This document shows positions 1 through 6,887 of a stretch of 7,188 nt of DNA, in pieces. The stretch spans positions 1 to 7,188 of the forward strand of contig JAZNEI010000046.1 of the NCBI GenBank assembly GCA_045588485.1. Reading direction: 5' to 3'. The DNA comes from HGM04593 sp045588485 (GTDB lineage: Bacteria; Bacteroidota; Bacteroidia; Bacteroidales; Bacteroidaceae). The notes below the pieces were generated by a model that saw nothing but the letters and a program-made list of their open reading frames with translations, did no database searches and had not been told where the DNA came from. A program made the translations under genes and the position numbers. Each line of letters opens with the position of its first letter. Position 1 is the first letter of the stretch.

Positions 1-731
1 ACTTGGGGCACAAATTCAAGTGTACACAATGAGTGTGTTACGCCCTCGAAGAAATCACTCTGTCCGTGTGCAAAGTCGTACATAGGATAAGCTTTCCAGG
101 TGGTACCTGTACGATGATGCGGGTGCATTACCACACGATATATGATTGGGTCGCGGAAATGCATATTGGAGTGTGCCATATCTATTTTGGCGCGTAGAAC
201 CATAGAACCTTCGGGAATCTCTCCGCTATTCATCTTGTAGAATAGGTCGAGGTTCTCTTCTATGGGACGGTCGCGATAAGGGCTGTTTGTTCCTGCTTGC
301 GTAGGTGTACCTTTCTGTTTGGCAATCTCTTCGGACGACTGTTCGTCTATATATGCTTTACCCTCTTTAATCAGTCTGACTGCAAAGTCCCATAGCTGCT
401 GAAAATAGTCTGATGCATAGTATACATTCTCCCATTGGAATCCCAGCCATTTAATATCTTCCATTATGGATTCTACATACTCGGTCTCCTCTTTGCTGGG
501 GTTGGTATCGTCGAAACGCAAATTGCATATTCCGTTATATTTTTGTGCCATTCCAAAGTCCATATGTATAGCTTTGGCGTGTCCTATATGCAGATAACCG
601 TTAGGTTCGGGCGGGAAACGTGTCTGCAGTCTTCCTCCGTTCTTACCATCTTGCAAGTCGTTTACAATTGCTTGCTCAATAAAACTGATACTCTTTTTCT
701 CGCTCTTTTCAGTTTCGTTAATCTCGCTCAT
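1..731 (-). CDS. glnS: Glutaminyl-tRNA synthetase, N-terminal part (runs off left edge)
   Basis: Cytoplasmic class I aminoacyl-tRNA synthetase that joins glutamine to tRNA-Gln using ATP. The start is ATG at 731-729 and 243 codons are visible, with the stop beyond the left edge; the bacterial enzyme is usually about 550-580 residues, so this is the N-terminal Rossmann half. What shows the identity: the segment RFPPEPNGYLHIGHAKAI (residues 38-55) contains the class I HIGH motif at 48-51. It is followed by NLRFDDTNPSKEE (70-82), YRDRPIEENL (152-161), MHFRDPIIYR (190-199), YPMYDFAHG (215-223) and THSLCTLEF (232-240), all characteristic of GlnRS rather than GluRS. The leader just before the ATG is A-rich and lacks a Shine-Dalgarno, as is common in Bacteroidetes. 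The first 14 residues are a charged, variable extension. It lies 121 bp downstream of the glycosyltransferase stop and is probably transcribed from its own promoter. Identity is near certain; only the C-terminal tRNA-binding part cannot be assessed. Confidence 0.96.
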   Translation of the reverse strand, partial: MSEINETEKSEKKSISFIEQAIVNDLQDGKNGGRLQTRFPPEPNGYLHIGHAKAIHMDFGMAQKYNGICNLRFDDTNPSKEETEYVESIMEDIKWLGFQWENVYYASDYFQQLWDFAVRLIKEGKAYIDEQSSEEIAKQKGTPTQAGTNSPYRDRPIEENLDLFYKMNSGEIPEGSMVLRAKIDMAHSNMHFRDPIIYRVVMHPHHRTGTTWKAYPMYDFAHGQSDFFEGVTHSLCTLEFVPQ

Positions 732-784
732 TTTATTTTTGTTTTTTGTAATTTAAACAGTGTCATTTGCTCTGTGGCAATTTC

Positions 785-835
785 ATTTTGCAAAATTAGT
801 TTTTCTTTACGTAATTTTTGTGGATTTTGCAAAAT
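785..835. repeat. Two identical 12-bp palindromes, ATTTTGCAAAAT
   Basis: The perfect palindrome ATTTTGCAAAAT occurs at 785-796 and again at 824-835, so start-to-start spacing is 39 bp. A half copy, ATTTTGCT, starts at 864, 40 bp further on, inside the last codons of the glycosyltransferase gene. The copies are also alike just outside the palindrome (AATTAGT and AATAGT). The first overlaps the possible -7 element of glnS. This layout would fit an operator pair read by a dimeric regulator, but the sites are AT-rich and short, so chance is a real alternative. Confidence 0.4.
791..798 (-). promoter_or_regulatory. Possible -7 element (TAATTTTG) for glnS
   Basis: On the minus strand the octamer TAATTTTG matches the Bacteroides -7 consensus TAnnTTTG exactly and would give a leader of roughly 50 nt before the glnS ATG. 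No TTTG lies at the expected 19-21 nt upstream; the nearest (830-833) is 31 nt away. The half-promoter is therefore suggestive only, in an AT-rich gap where such matches occur by chance. It overlaps a 12-bp palindrome at 785-796. Confidence 0.3.
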
Positions 836-852
836 AGTTGGTGCCGAGTAGT

Positions 853-1740
853 CTATTTTTGCGATTTTGCTATAAGATAACAAAAGAATCCCAACTTATA
901 GATGTTTAATATCATCAGAGAAGGCCTTTCCCCTAACAGGTTCTTTTTTAGGGTTTTATTTGTTATTTCCCATAATCCTGATACTACTCTTGTGCAGTGT
1001 GCCTTTTCGAGTTTCCCGGCGGCTCTCAACAGTGGAGTTTCGTTAATCTCGTCGCGAATCTCTATAAGTGTCCTTATGCTCTCCTCTATTTTCCCAAGAT
1101 AGACGCTGTTGCTCTCTAATCCTGTGTGCAGCAGGGCATTATCGATGTGCTTTATTTTTATTCCTTTGTCACGCAGATTATGCCCGAACAGGGTGTCCTC
1201 GTATCCGTAGCGGGTTATCTTCTCGTTGAATAGTGTAGATAGAAATACCTCGCGGCGTATGGCGAAGTTAAATGTGGTGAAATTGTCGTATGGAGAAAGA
1301 CTGCGTTGTGCTGCCGACCGTCTCTTGTCGGCTCTCTTTTCGTAACGGTAGCGTAACGAACAGTCGTTTGTAGGTTGCTCTTGCGCGTGGTAGAGTCCGC
1401 CGCATACAACATCGTTGCACGATAGGGCTTCGCAGTACTTTTTAAGGAAATTATCCTTCTCTACTATTGCATCGCTGTCTATGAATAGTATGTTGGGGTA
1501 TTGTGCCTCTTTTGCTAACAAATTACGCACGGAGGCTCTGCCCATATTCTTCTCAATTATTATTATGCGGCAATTGGGTAGAAGGGCAAGTTGCTTGTTC
1601 AGCATAATACCCTTTGGCGATGAACCGTCCTCGGCAATGAGTATCTCAAAGGGAGTGTCAAGTTCTTCGCCTTGTTTATGCAGGCTTGTAACAAGCCTGC
1701 AACAATTGTAATCCTTTGTGGGAATAAGTATAGAGAGCAT
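853..1740 (-). CDS. Family 2 glycosyltransferase (GT-A fold)
   Basis: A 295-residue nucleotide-sugar-dependent glycosyltransferase; donor and acceptor cannot be read from the sequence. The N-terminus MLSILIPTKDYN is the typical first strand of a GT2 GT-A domain. ILIAEDGSS (33-41) carries the conserved acidic residue that contacts the nucleotide, and NMGRASVRN (65-73) is the usual N-x-G-x-x-x-x-R-N helix start. ILFIDSDA (84-91) holds the metal-binding DxD (D88, D90), and GYEDTLFG (179-186) the ED motif expected to supply the catalytic base. There is no signal peptide; a short hydrophobic stretch near the C-terminus (280-291) may touch the membrane but is weak as a transmembrane helix. Length is normal for a single-domain GT2. 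The ATG at 1740 begins 14 bp after the GH20 stop, with only a weak GAAAG upstream, so translation may be coupled and the two genes cotranscribed. Likely roles are surface polysaccharide, LPS or protein glycan assembly (inference). No intact terminator is seen after it. Confidence 0.92.
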   Translation of the reverse strand: MLSILIPTKDYNCCRLVTSLHKQGEELDTPFEILIAEDGSSPKGIMLNKQLALLPNCRIIIIEKNMGRASVRNLLAKEAQYPNILFIDSDAIVEKDNFLKKYCEALSCNDVVCGGLYHAQEQPTNDCSLRYRYEKRADKRRSAAQRSLSPYDNFTTFNFAIRREVFLSTLFNEKITRYGYEDTLFGHNLRDKGIKIKHIDNALLHTGLESNSVYLGKIEESIRTLIEIRDEINETPLLRAAGKLEKAHCTRVVSGLWEITNKTLKKNLLGERPSLMILNIYKLGFFCYLIAKSQK

Positions 1741-1754
1741 TGTGTGCTACTTTC

Positions 1755-4700
1755 TTAACGTATAAAAATCTTTTCGCCCTTAGCGTTAATATATATACCA
1801 CTTGTCGCATCTTTTACTCTTCGTCCTTGAAGGTCGTATAGCAGATGCGTATCATTGCAGTCAATCTCCTCTATAATATCATTTACTGCAGTTCCTGTAG
1901 CAATGGCGCTCTTCTCAAAACTCCAAATACAGCCTCCCCAGAAAGGCTTGGTAAGTACATATTGCCAGGCTCCGGGGTTCGTGTACCAGCTATTCCCCCC
2001 GTCTTTGCTTATAATGCATATTCCGCTGTCTCCGGTATCGACTGTAAGTTCCTGAAGTGTCCAGTGGTACTCCTTTCCAACCATTACTGTCTGGTCCGAA
2101 GCATCACTGCTTATATAGGCGCATTCGTTATTCTCTTTGTTGTAGATGCATACTGTACCGTCGTCGTTTTTCTCTATCCTCCACAAGAAGTTATCACCAT
2201 TACCTTTCTGCTTGGGCTCTACTCTCTTGTTACTGCTGTTGTATGCTGCATAGTATGAGGTAAAGTCGGGGTAGGCGTTCCTTATGTAATAGTAGTAATG
2301 CTCGCTTATAGCATCGACAATGCTTGTGCGTGGCATTAGAAGATATTGATTGTATAGCGCAAGGTATACGTTGTACTTCTCTTCATCGATAATTTCATTC
2401 TTCTCAATTTCGGCTTTTGCAGGGTTCAGAATGCTGTTCTCTACAAACTTCAGGGCCTCTGTTGTGGTGGCTCCCAATTCTCCAGGCGTTACAGTGAGCA
2501 GAATTCTTTCGCACTTGTTGCAAAGTCCTTGTAGCTGAACTTTAAAGTCGTTTACTTCGACTATATACCAGGTTGATGGGTAGCATAATGTCGCTTCGTT
2601 CTTTGCAAAAATCCTACCGGATAGTTCGGCGTTTATACGCTTGATATCTCCGGTTGCTGAGGCGCTGTAACCATCGACAGCAGATATTGTAACGACTCCG
2701 GGAATGTAATTGTACGACGAATTTGCAACAGTGGCCTTGTCTATGCGAAGTGATGTTCCGTTACTTTCGGACATTGTTACTGCACTGTTGTACGCAGGCA
2801 TCTGAATAACCTTATCGTTCAATATATTCCTTAGTTTGAATCCTTTATCGCTCTTCTCGAATCTCCAAAGTTCTTCGGGCTCTGTTTGCGGTGTATAGTG
2901 TATGCGTACACCATCATCGGCAACATACATAGATGAGCCTGCAAACTGTTTCTTGTAGTAGGTCGATGCTGATATTATTTGATATATTTTCCCAGGCTCA
3001 GGCTGTATAATATCAGCTTCTTTAAATGCTTTTATAGCAGTGGCTATTTTGTCGGCATCTTTACTATGGATAGCCTCCTGTAGGGCATCGTAAACGGCTG
3101 CCTCCGGATAACCAACTCCGCCTCTGATGCTTTTTTCTATAATCTCTTGAGCCTCGATAAGGTTTTTCTCCTCGTTGTTAAGCTCTTTGGGCAGAATATA
3201 ATGTTTTGCGTAAGTGTATCCTAAGGCGTCGAGAATCTCGTCGTGTGTCTGTAGGCGATTGTAGAATGAGTGCCATTTTTTTTCTGCTACGGGTAGCCAG
3301 CCTGTCTCCGATAGTGCCAACAGACGAGGCAACATCTGATATTCAAGTTCCTCTTTGTTGTTACAGGTTTCAGTCCACATATTTCCTTGCACGCCCATAC
3401 AGAACTCCTCTTTACCGGCTAACGAGGCAATGGGATTGAGTGAATATACCTCTTCTATTGTATTTACGTGATTGTCGCCCCAACCTCCGTAATATGGCTC
3501 GTCGATAATGGTCTTATCTACCGGAACCTGCATAAAATCGATGTACACGTGCGAATAGGGCGATAGAATACTTTTAAATCCTTTGTTTGCAGCCTCTCTG
3601 CTCTTGTCGATACTATTCCACGCCATTATTATGGGCTTGACCTTGTTGTTGCTGTTCCAATGAGAAAGCAATTCGTCCCATACTACAATATCTTTATTGT
3701 GCTTCTCTTTAAGGTATGTCCCAAGTTCCTCAACCAGCCACGATTGTAATTGATTAACACCGCTCAGTCCTTCTTCTTGTACCCTGCGCAAGCAATCTTC
3801 GTTTGTTTGCCACTGTTTGGTAGGACATTCGTCTCCTCCAATATGAATATAGGGGAAAGGGAAAATCTTGGCAACATTGTCGAGTACACATTTTAAAAAA
3901 TCGATAACTTCGTCTTTGCCGACGTTAAGTACATCTTCGGAAATACCGCTGTCTAAACGTACTGAATATTTTTTTGTCGGGTCGCAGCTGAATTCCGGGT
4001 AAGCGGTGACTGCTGCTACCATATGGCCGGGAAGGTCAATCTCGGGCATAATGTCGATATTGCGCTCTGCGGCATAATTGACAATCTCGCGAAGGTCGTC
4101 TTGCGAGTACCACATTCCGCGGCCATACTCTGTGTCGTCAAAGAATTTAACTCCATCGCCGGGGTTGCTGAACGAACCTGAACGTATAGAACCAACCTCT
4201 GTTAGTAATGGGTATTCGGGTATCTCTATACGCCAACCTTGGTCGTCGGTAAGATGCCAATGCAGACGGTTCATCTTGTATAGTGCCATAATGTCTATTA
4301 CGCGTTTCACCTCTTCCTTGTCGAAAAAGTGACGTGCAATGTCGAGCATAAAACCTCTATGACCATATTCTGGCTTGTCGATGATGCTTACATAGGGTAT
4401 GCTCCAATCGGCACTGTTGTTAAGCGTGTTCCCGAAAAAGTCGCGTGGCAGTAACTGCTTAAGCGTCTGTAGCGCATAGAAGAATCCTGCACTGCCCGAG
4501 GCCTTAATCTCTATGCTGTTACTATTGACATTGAGCCGGTAGCCTTCATTCGGGACTGATTCGTCGGTTACCAGGCTAATCTCTCCCGCTTGAGTGTTGC
4601 CTGTACTCTCCTTTACTGTCAGCTTTATACCTGATGTTACGCTAAGCTGTTGCACAAACTCCTCAACGTGCTTTTTTATTTCGGCATCAGGGTAGGTTAT

Positions 4701-5297
4701 ATGGCTGATTGCCGATAGTGGCAATGCTCCTTCGGCTGTGATGCTTATTTGCGAGGGGTATGGTATTATGGAAATTTTCCCACCCGACCTAAATTCTTTC
4801 TCTTCGATAAACTCAACAATATTGTTGATGTCTGTACTTGTCCATAGGCATACTCCTCTATTCTCGTTTGGTCCACCCTCGAGGTTCATTGATACACCAC
4901 TGCCGCCAACCGGCTGTAATTCAAAATTGCCGCTGTACGACGTGTTATTCGTCTCTGTTATAAGGAATCTTGTTGTGCCGCTTGGGCTTTTCGATGCGTA
5001 AACCTGACCATTCTTTCCTGTTGAGGTGCTATAAAGGGTGTAACCCTTTTTGTTTGTAAAAGAGTATCCGTTTGTATGGTCGCCGGTTATCTTCCACAAT
5101 TGTTCATCGGAGCCGATGGCTGCACTTGTGGTTATTCTTGCTCCATCGGTGGTTGCTGTAAAAGCATTACCTCCGTTTAGAAACAGTATAAGGTACCAAG
5201 TGTTGTTATTGGAACTGCTGATTGTCGGAAATGTTGCCGCATTTGAGAACGTAAATAAAAATGCAAGCAATAGCGTTAGAGTGAATTTACTTTTCAT
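1755..5297 (-). CDS. Secreted multi-domain GH20 beta-N-acetylhexosaminidase
   Basis: Exo-enzyme removing terminal beta-linked GlcNAc/GalNAc by substrate-assisted catalysis. At 1180 residues it exceeds the usual 500-800. Residues 1-20 are a signal peptide (charged start, LLLAFLF core, cleavage likely after SNA); there is no lipobox Cys. Residues 25-165 resemble a beta-trefoil (ricin-like) module with a QLWKI strand at 66-70. About 174-305 is the GH20b domain. The (beta/alpha)8 barrel spans about 309-670: HRGFMLDIARHF (313-324) with the substrate Arg, WHLTDDQGWR (347-356), HIGGDE (485-490) with the catalytic pair D489/E490, WDE (540-542), MAW (558-560) and GNMWTE (638-643). A helical linker (703-765) follows. 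Two more lectin-like segments come next (ELWRFEK at 809-815, FLWRIEK at 1037-1043), with a helical stretch and CNKC (926-929) between them. The tail (1152-1180, DLQGRRV...GIYI) resembles a Bacteroidetes sorting tail. No Shine-Dalgarno precedes the start. All catalytic residues look intact. It would act in the periplasm or outside the cell on mucin, N-glycan or similar substrates. Confidence 0.97.
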   Translation of the reverse strand: MKSKFTLTLLLAFLFTFSNAATFPTISSSNNNTWYLILFLNGGNAFTATTDGARITTSAAIGSDEQLWKITGDHTNGYSFTNKKGYTLYSTSTGKNGQVYASKSPSGTTRFLITETNNTSYSGNFELQPVGGSGVSMNLEGGPNENRGVCLWTSTDINNIVEFIEEKEFRSGGKISIIPYPSQISITAEGALPLSAISHITYPDAEIKKHVEEFVQQLSVTSGIKLTVKESTGNTQAGEISLVTDESVPNEGYRLNVNSNSIEIKASGSAGFFYALQTLKQLLPRDFFGNTLNNSADWSIPYVSIIDKPEYGHRGFMLDIARHFFDKEEVKRVIDIMALYKMNRLHWHLTDDQGWRIEIPEYPLLTEVGSIRSGSFSNPGDGVKFFDDTEYGRGMWYSQDDLREIVNYAAERNIDIMPEIDLPGHMVAAVTAYPEFSCDPTKKYSVRLDSGISEDVLNVGKDEVIDFLKCVLDNVAKIFPFPYIHIGGDECPTKQWQTNEDCLRRVQEEGLSGVNQLQSWLVEELGTYLKEKHNKDIVVWDELLSHWNSNNKVKPIIMAWNSIDKSREAANKGFKSILSPYSHVYIDFMQVPVDKTIIDEPYYGGWGDNHVNTIEEVYSLNPIASLAGKEEFCMGVQGNMWTETCNNKEELEYQMLPRLLALSETGWLPVAEKKWHSFYNRLQTHDEILDALGYTYAKHYILPKELNNEEKNLIEAQEIIEKSIRGGVGYPEAAVYDALQEAIHSKDADKIATAIKAFKEADIIQPEPGKIYQIISASTYYKKQFAGSSMYVADDGVRIHYTPQTEPEELWRFEKSDKGFKLRNILNDKVIQMPAYNSAVTMSESNGTSLRIDKATVANSSYNYIPGVVTISAVDGYSASATGDIKRINAELSGRIFAKNEATLCYPSTWYIVEVNDFKVQLQGLCNKCERILLTVTPGELGATTTEALKFVENSILNPAKAEIEKNEIIDEEKYNVYLALYNQYLLMPRTSIVDAISEHYYYYIRNAYPDFTSYYAAYNSSNKRVEPKQKGNGDNFLWRIEKNDDGTVCIYNKENNECAYISSDASDQTVMVGKEYHWTLQELTVDTGDSGICIISKDGGNSWYTNPGAWQYVLTKPFWGGCIWSFEKSAIATGTAVNDIIEEIDCNDTHLLYDLQGRRVKDATSGIYINAKGEKIFIR

Positions 5298-5324
5298 AAT
5301 ATAAAATAGAATAGGCTTTTGGCC

Positions 5325-5356
5325 GAAAAATATTCGCTGATAGGTAAATGTATAAA
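5325..5356 (-). promoter_or_regulatory. Possible Bacteroides-type promoter for the GH20 gene
   Basis: On the minus strand TTTA (5353-5356) and TATTTTTC (5325-5332) are separated by exactly 20 nt. Each differs by one base from the Bacteroides TTTG / TAnnTTTG pair. Transcription would start near 5318, leaving a leader of about 20 nt before the ATG at 5297. Both boxes are imperfect and the region is AT-rich, so this is a weak call. The upstream box lies in the degenerate third copy of the tandem repeat (5331-5365). Confidence 0.3.
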
Positions 5357-5360
5357 CATA

Positions 5361-5525
5361 CGAGCAAGAAACATCAAGTTTGTTTGAATAGTTCTTTCGG
5401 CGTACAGCCTCTATTCGCAGTTTACCGCAAATATAGTGACAAACGAGCGAGAAATATCAAGCTTGCTTGAATATTTTTCACAGCGAGCGCAGAATATATT
5501 CGAGGTTTACCTCAAATATAGTGAG
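5361..5525. repeat. Two tandem ~80-bp structured repeats (plus a degenerate partial copy from 5331)
   Basis: Copy A (5361-5440) and copy B (5444-5525) start 83 bp apart and align end to end at roughly 75-80% by eye, from CGAGCnAGAAAnATCAAG to CAAATATAGTGA. A decayed tail copy precedes them at 5331-5365 (TATTCGC...AAACATACGAGC). Each full copy holds three inverted repeats in the same order. The first is TCAAGC/GCTTGA in B (5457-5470), kept with two G:T pairs in A (5374-5387). The second is GAATAG/CTATTC in A (5386-5391 with 5411-5416), against GAATAT/ATATTC in B (5469-5474 with 5496-5501). The third is GCAGT/ACCGC in A (5417-5428), against GAGGT/ACCTC in B (5502-5513). Paired changes keep the second and third stems. 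The array lies upstream of the GH20 gene. It may be a REP-like intergenic element or a structured RNA; I cannot name the family. Confidence 0.7.
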
Positions 5526-5534
5526 AACTTGCGT

Positions 5535-5590
5535 AAAAATGGCAGAATGAGGGCAAAATATGATAAGTGGTTGGTACTTATACCATTTTT
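5535..5590. repeat. Inverted repeat AAAAATGG / CCATTTTT with inner small hairpin
   Basis: A perfect 8-bp inverted repeat pairs 5535-5542 (AAAAATGG) with 5583-5590 (CCATTTTT). Outside it, three further positions could pair as wobble or C:G. Inside the right arm is a second hairpin, TGGTA-CTTA-TACCA (5572-5585), directly followed by five T on the plus strand. That gives a terminator-like look for plus-strand transcription, but the stem is only 5 bp and no plus-strand gene ends here. It directly follows the tandem repeats and may belong to the same element. Confidence 0.4.
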
Positions 5591-5597
5591 GTGTTAT

Positions 5598-5642
5598 CCC
5601 GCCATATTTCTAATTTCGACAGAAATAGCCGTATATGGTGGG
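5598..5642. repeat. Long imperfect hairpin, arms CCCGCCATAT / ATATGGTGGG
   Basis: The arms at 5598-5607 and 5633-5642 pair over 10 positions with one G:T. Inside them TTTCT (5607-5611) can pair with AGAAA (5621-5625). No run of T follows on either strand, so it is not a standard intrinsic terminator. It is the third folded unit in this gene-free gap and could be one end of a mobile or repetitive element. Confidence 0.45.
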
Positions 5643-5887
5643 TATTAGAGAAAGAAATGCTACCTATCCGTTGCCTTTTTATGGAAGGGAAAGTTGGTAG
5701 AAACAGCATCTTTAATCTCTTGCACATACCCTACAACAGCCACAAAGAACGCTTGTTTTTTCTATCATTGCACTGACAAAGGTAATCATTTTTTCTCGTT
5801 GGAAGAAAAATACGGGAATGAGATTAGTTGTCAAGTACTTGTTGCCTTGTTCCGCTATGTTCTACATACCGTTCATTAAATTCGAAT
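5643..5887. other. Non-coding stretch, possibly a dispersed repeat remnant
   Basis: About 245 bp between the folded DNA and the serine hydrolase stop. No convincing gene is present. Short readings are open in several frames on both strands: a plus reading starting TTG at 5694, and a minus reading of 25 codons from ATG 5789 to TAA 5712 that ends in the Cys-rich string CGCCRVC. None has a Shine-Dalgarno or a recognised domain. Small palindromes occur (CAAGTACTTG at 5832-5841; AAATTCGAATTT at 5878-5889, which overlaps the hydrolase stop) but no clear terminator for the hydrolase is seen. The look is that of a repetitive intergenic element or a decayed gene; I cannot confirm either. Confidence 0.3.
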
Positions 5888-6880
5888 TTAGCGAATTAAG
5901 TATTCCATCAATTGGGCAAGAAAGGGCGGTTCCTCCATAACGACATTAGAGAGGAGAATGATTGCCACTTTATTCTTAAAATTCAACCTTTGCCAATGTC
6001 TCAATCCTGGCAATCCTCCATCATGTCCAAACCAACCATTATCGAACTGCCATAAACCACATCCATAAGGATTTGGGTTAAAATTCAGACATTCCTTCCA
6101 ACTGTTAACAGACAATATATCGGCATTTAGTATAGCCTTGCACCAAAGTCCTAAATCTGTTAGCGAAGAAACAACGCTGCTATCACCACTATCCATGGAA
6201 GGTCTGCCACAGGAAAAAATTATATCATCATGTTTGACATATCCACAAGCATCTGCGTCACGCCCATTCATGTGTGTATATTTCAACCCAAAGAGCATAA
6301 ATATATCACTCATTACATCTGAAAAAGACTTGTTGGATACTATTTCTAAAATGTAACCAAGTAAAAAATAATTGGTATTGCTGTATCTGCCATCTGAGCC
6401 TGGCTTAAAATACAACGGTAATTCACCAATTAGGTCAAAGCATTCTGAAAGACTAACAGGGCGACATTCAGAAACAATGCATTTATTAAACTCGATAACA
6501 TCAGTTGGTGCTATTCCGTGCTCTGATTCATATTTTTGGATTGCGTCAGGGATAATTCTATCACTGATATAATCGGGAATACCACTTGAATGATGTAACA
6601 GATGACAAATTGTAATATTCTTTCCTTGGGGATATTGAGGAAAGTACTGGTCGATTGTGTCATCTAAAGAAAGTTTTCCCAGTTCTATCTGAAGGAAAAT
6701 GGCTGCTGCGACAAATTGCTTAGACAGCGAAGCTAATGTAATTGTAGTATGTGTTGTGAAGGGAGTGTTTGTGCTATGGTCAGCATTACCTTGACAATAT
6801 TTAAAAACAACTTGACCGTCTTTAAGAACAAGCACTCCTCCTTGAAAATCTCTTGGGATAATATTTTCAAATGATTTCAT
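5888..6880 (-). CDS. Beta-lactamase/PBP-like serine hydrolase, no signal peptide
   Basis: A 330-residue protein of the class C beta-lactamase / DD-peptidase / esterase superfamily. All three active-site motifs are present: SxxK at 51-54 (SLSK, nucleophile Ser51, in TLASLSKQF), YxN at 166-168 (YSN in RYSNTNY), and HxG at 286-288 (GHDGG), which replaces the KTG of true beta-lactamases. LLHHSSGIPDY (94-104) is the typical 'LLxHTSGLPD' segment. The HxG form is usual in esterases, peptidases and other non-resistance members, so antibiotic hydrolysis is not implied. The start is secure: GGAGA sits 7 nt upstream (6888-6892), and an in-frame TAA at 6902-6904 excludes a longer N-terminus. The protein therefore lacks the signal peptide or lipoprotein signal most relatives carry, and looks cytoplasmic. 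It is a bare catalytic domain without the C-terminal lipocalin-like module. It begins 56 bp after the upstream gene and is probably cotranscribed with it. G+C is lower than in the genes to its left. The substrate is unknown. Confidence 0.93.
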   Translation of the reverse strand: MKSFENIIPRDFQGGVLVLKDGQVVFKYCQGNADHSTNTPFTTHTTITLASLSKQFVAAAIFLQIELGKLSLDDTIDQYFPQYPQGKNITICHLLHHSSGIPDYISDRIIPDAIQKYESEHGIAPTDVIEFNKCIVSECRPVSLSECFDLIGELPLYFKPGSDGRYSNTNYFLLGYILEIVSNKSFSDVMSDIFMLFGLKYTHMNGRDADACGYVKHDDIIFSCGRPSMDSGDSSVVSSLTDLGLWCKAILNADILSVNSWKECLNFNPNPYGCGLWQFDNGWFGHDGGLPGLRHWQRLNFKNKVAIILLSNVVMEEPPFLAQLMEYLIR

Positions 6881-6887
6881 AAAGATT

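Noticed and set aside
435..851. Plus-strand reading of 138 codons
   Set aside because: It lies antisense to the strongly supported glnS start and its leader, has no known domain, and is Phe/Cys-rich in the way antisense shadows are.
1215..1412. Second minus-strand reading inside the glycosyltransferase gene
   Set aside because: It is a shifted frame of the GT2 coding sequence, rich in Arg/Thr/His with no domain.
5361..5525. CRISPR array
   Set aside because: The repeat unit is about 80 bp with no unique spacers between copies, there are only two full copies, and no cas genes are in the window.
5572..5590. Intrinsic terminator (TGGTA-CTTA-TACCA then five T) on the plus strand
   Set aside because: The stem is only 5 bp and A/T-rich, and no plus-strand gene precedes it.
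5436..5648. Plus-strand 70-codon reading with a hydrophobic C-terminal segment
   Set aside because: Most of it translates repeat copy B. Copy A is broken in the same frame, substitutions between copies follow stem pairing rather than codons, and no ribosome site precedes it.
5694..5879. Plus-strand 61-codon reading
   Set aside because: It starts with TTG without a ribosome site, matches no domain I recognise, and other frames over the same stretch are open too.
5888..6880. Calling the serine hydrolase an antibiotic-resistance beta-lactamase
   Set aside because: The third motif is HxG rather than KTG and there is no signal peptide, so periplasmic beta-lactam hydrolysis is not supported.
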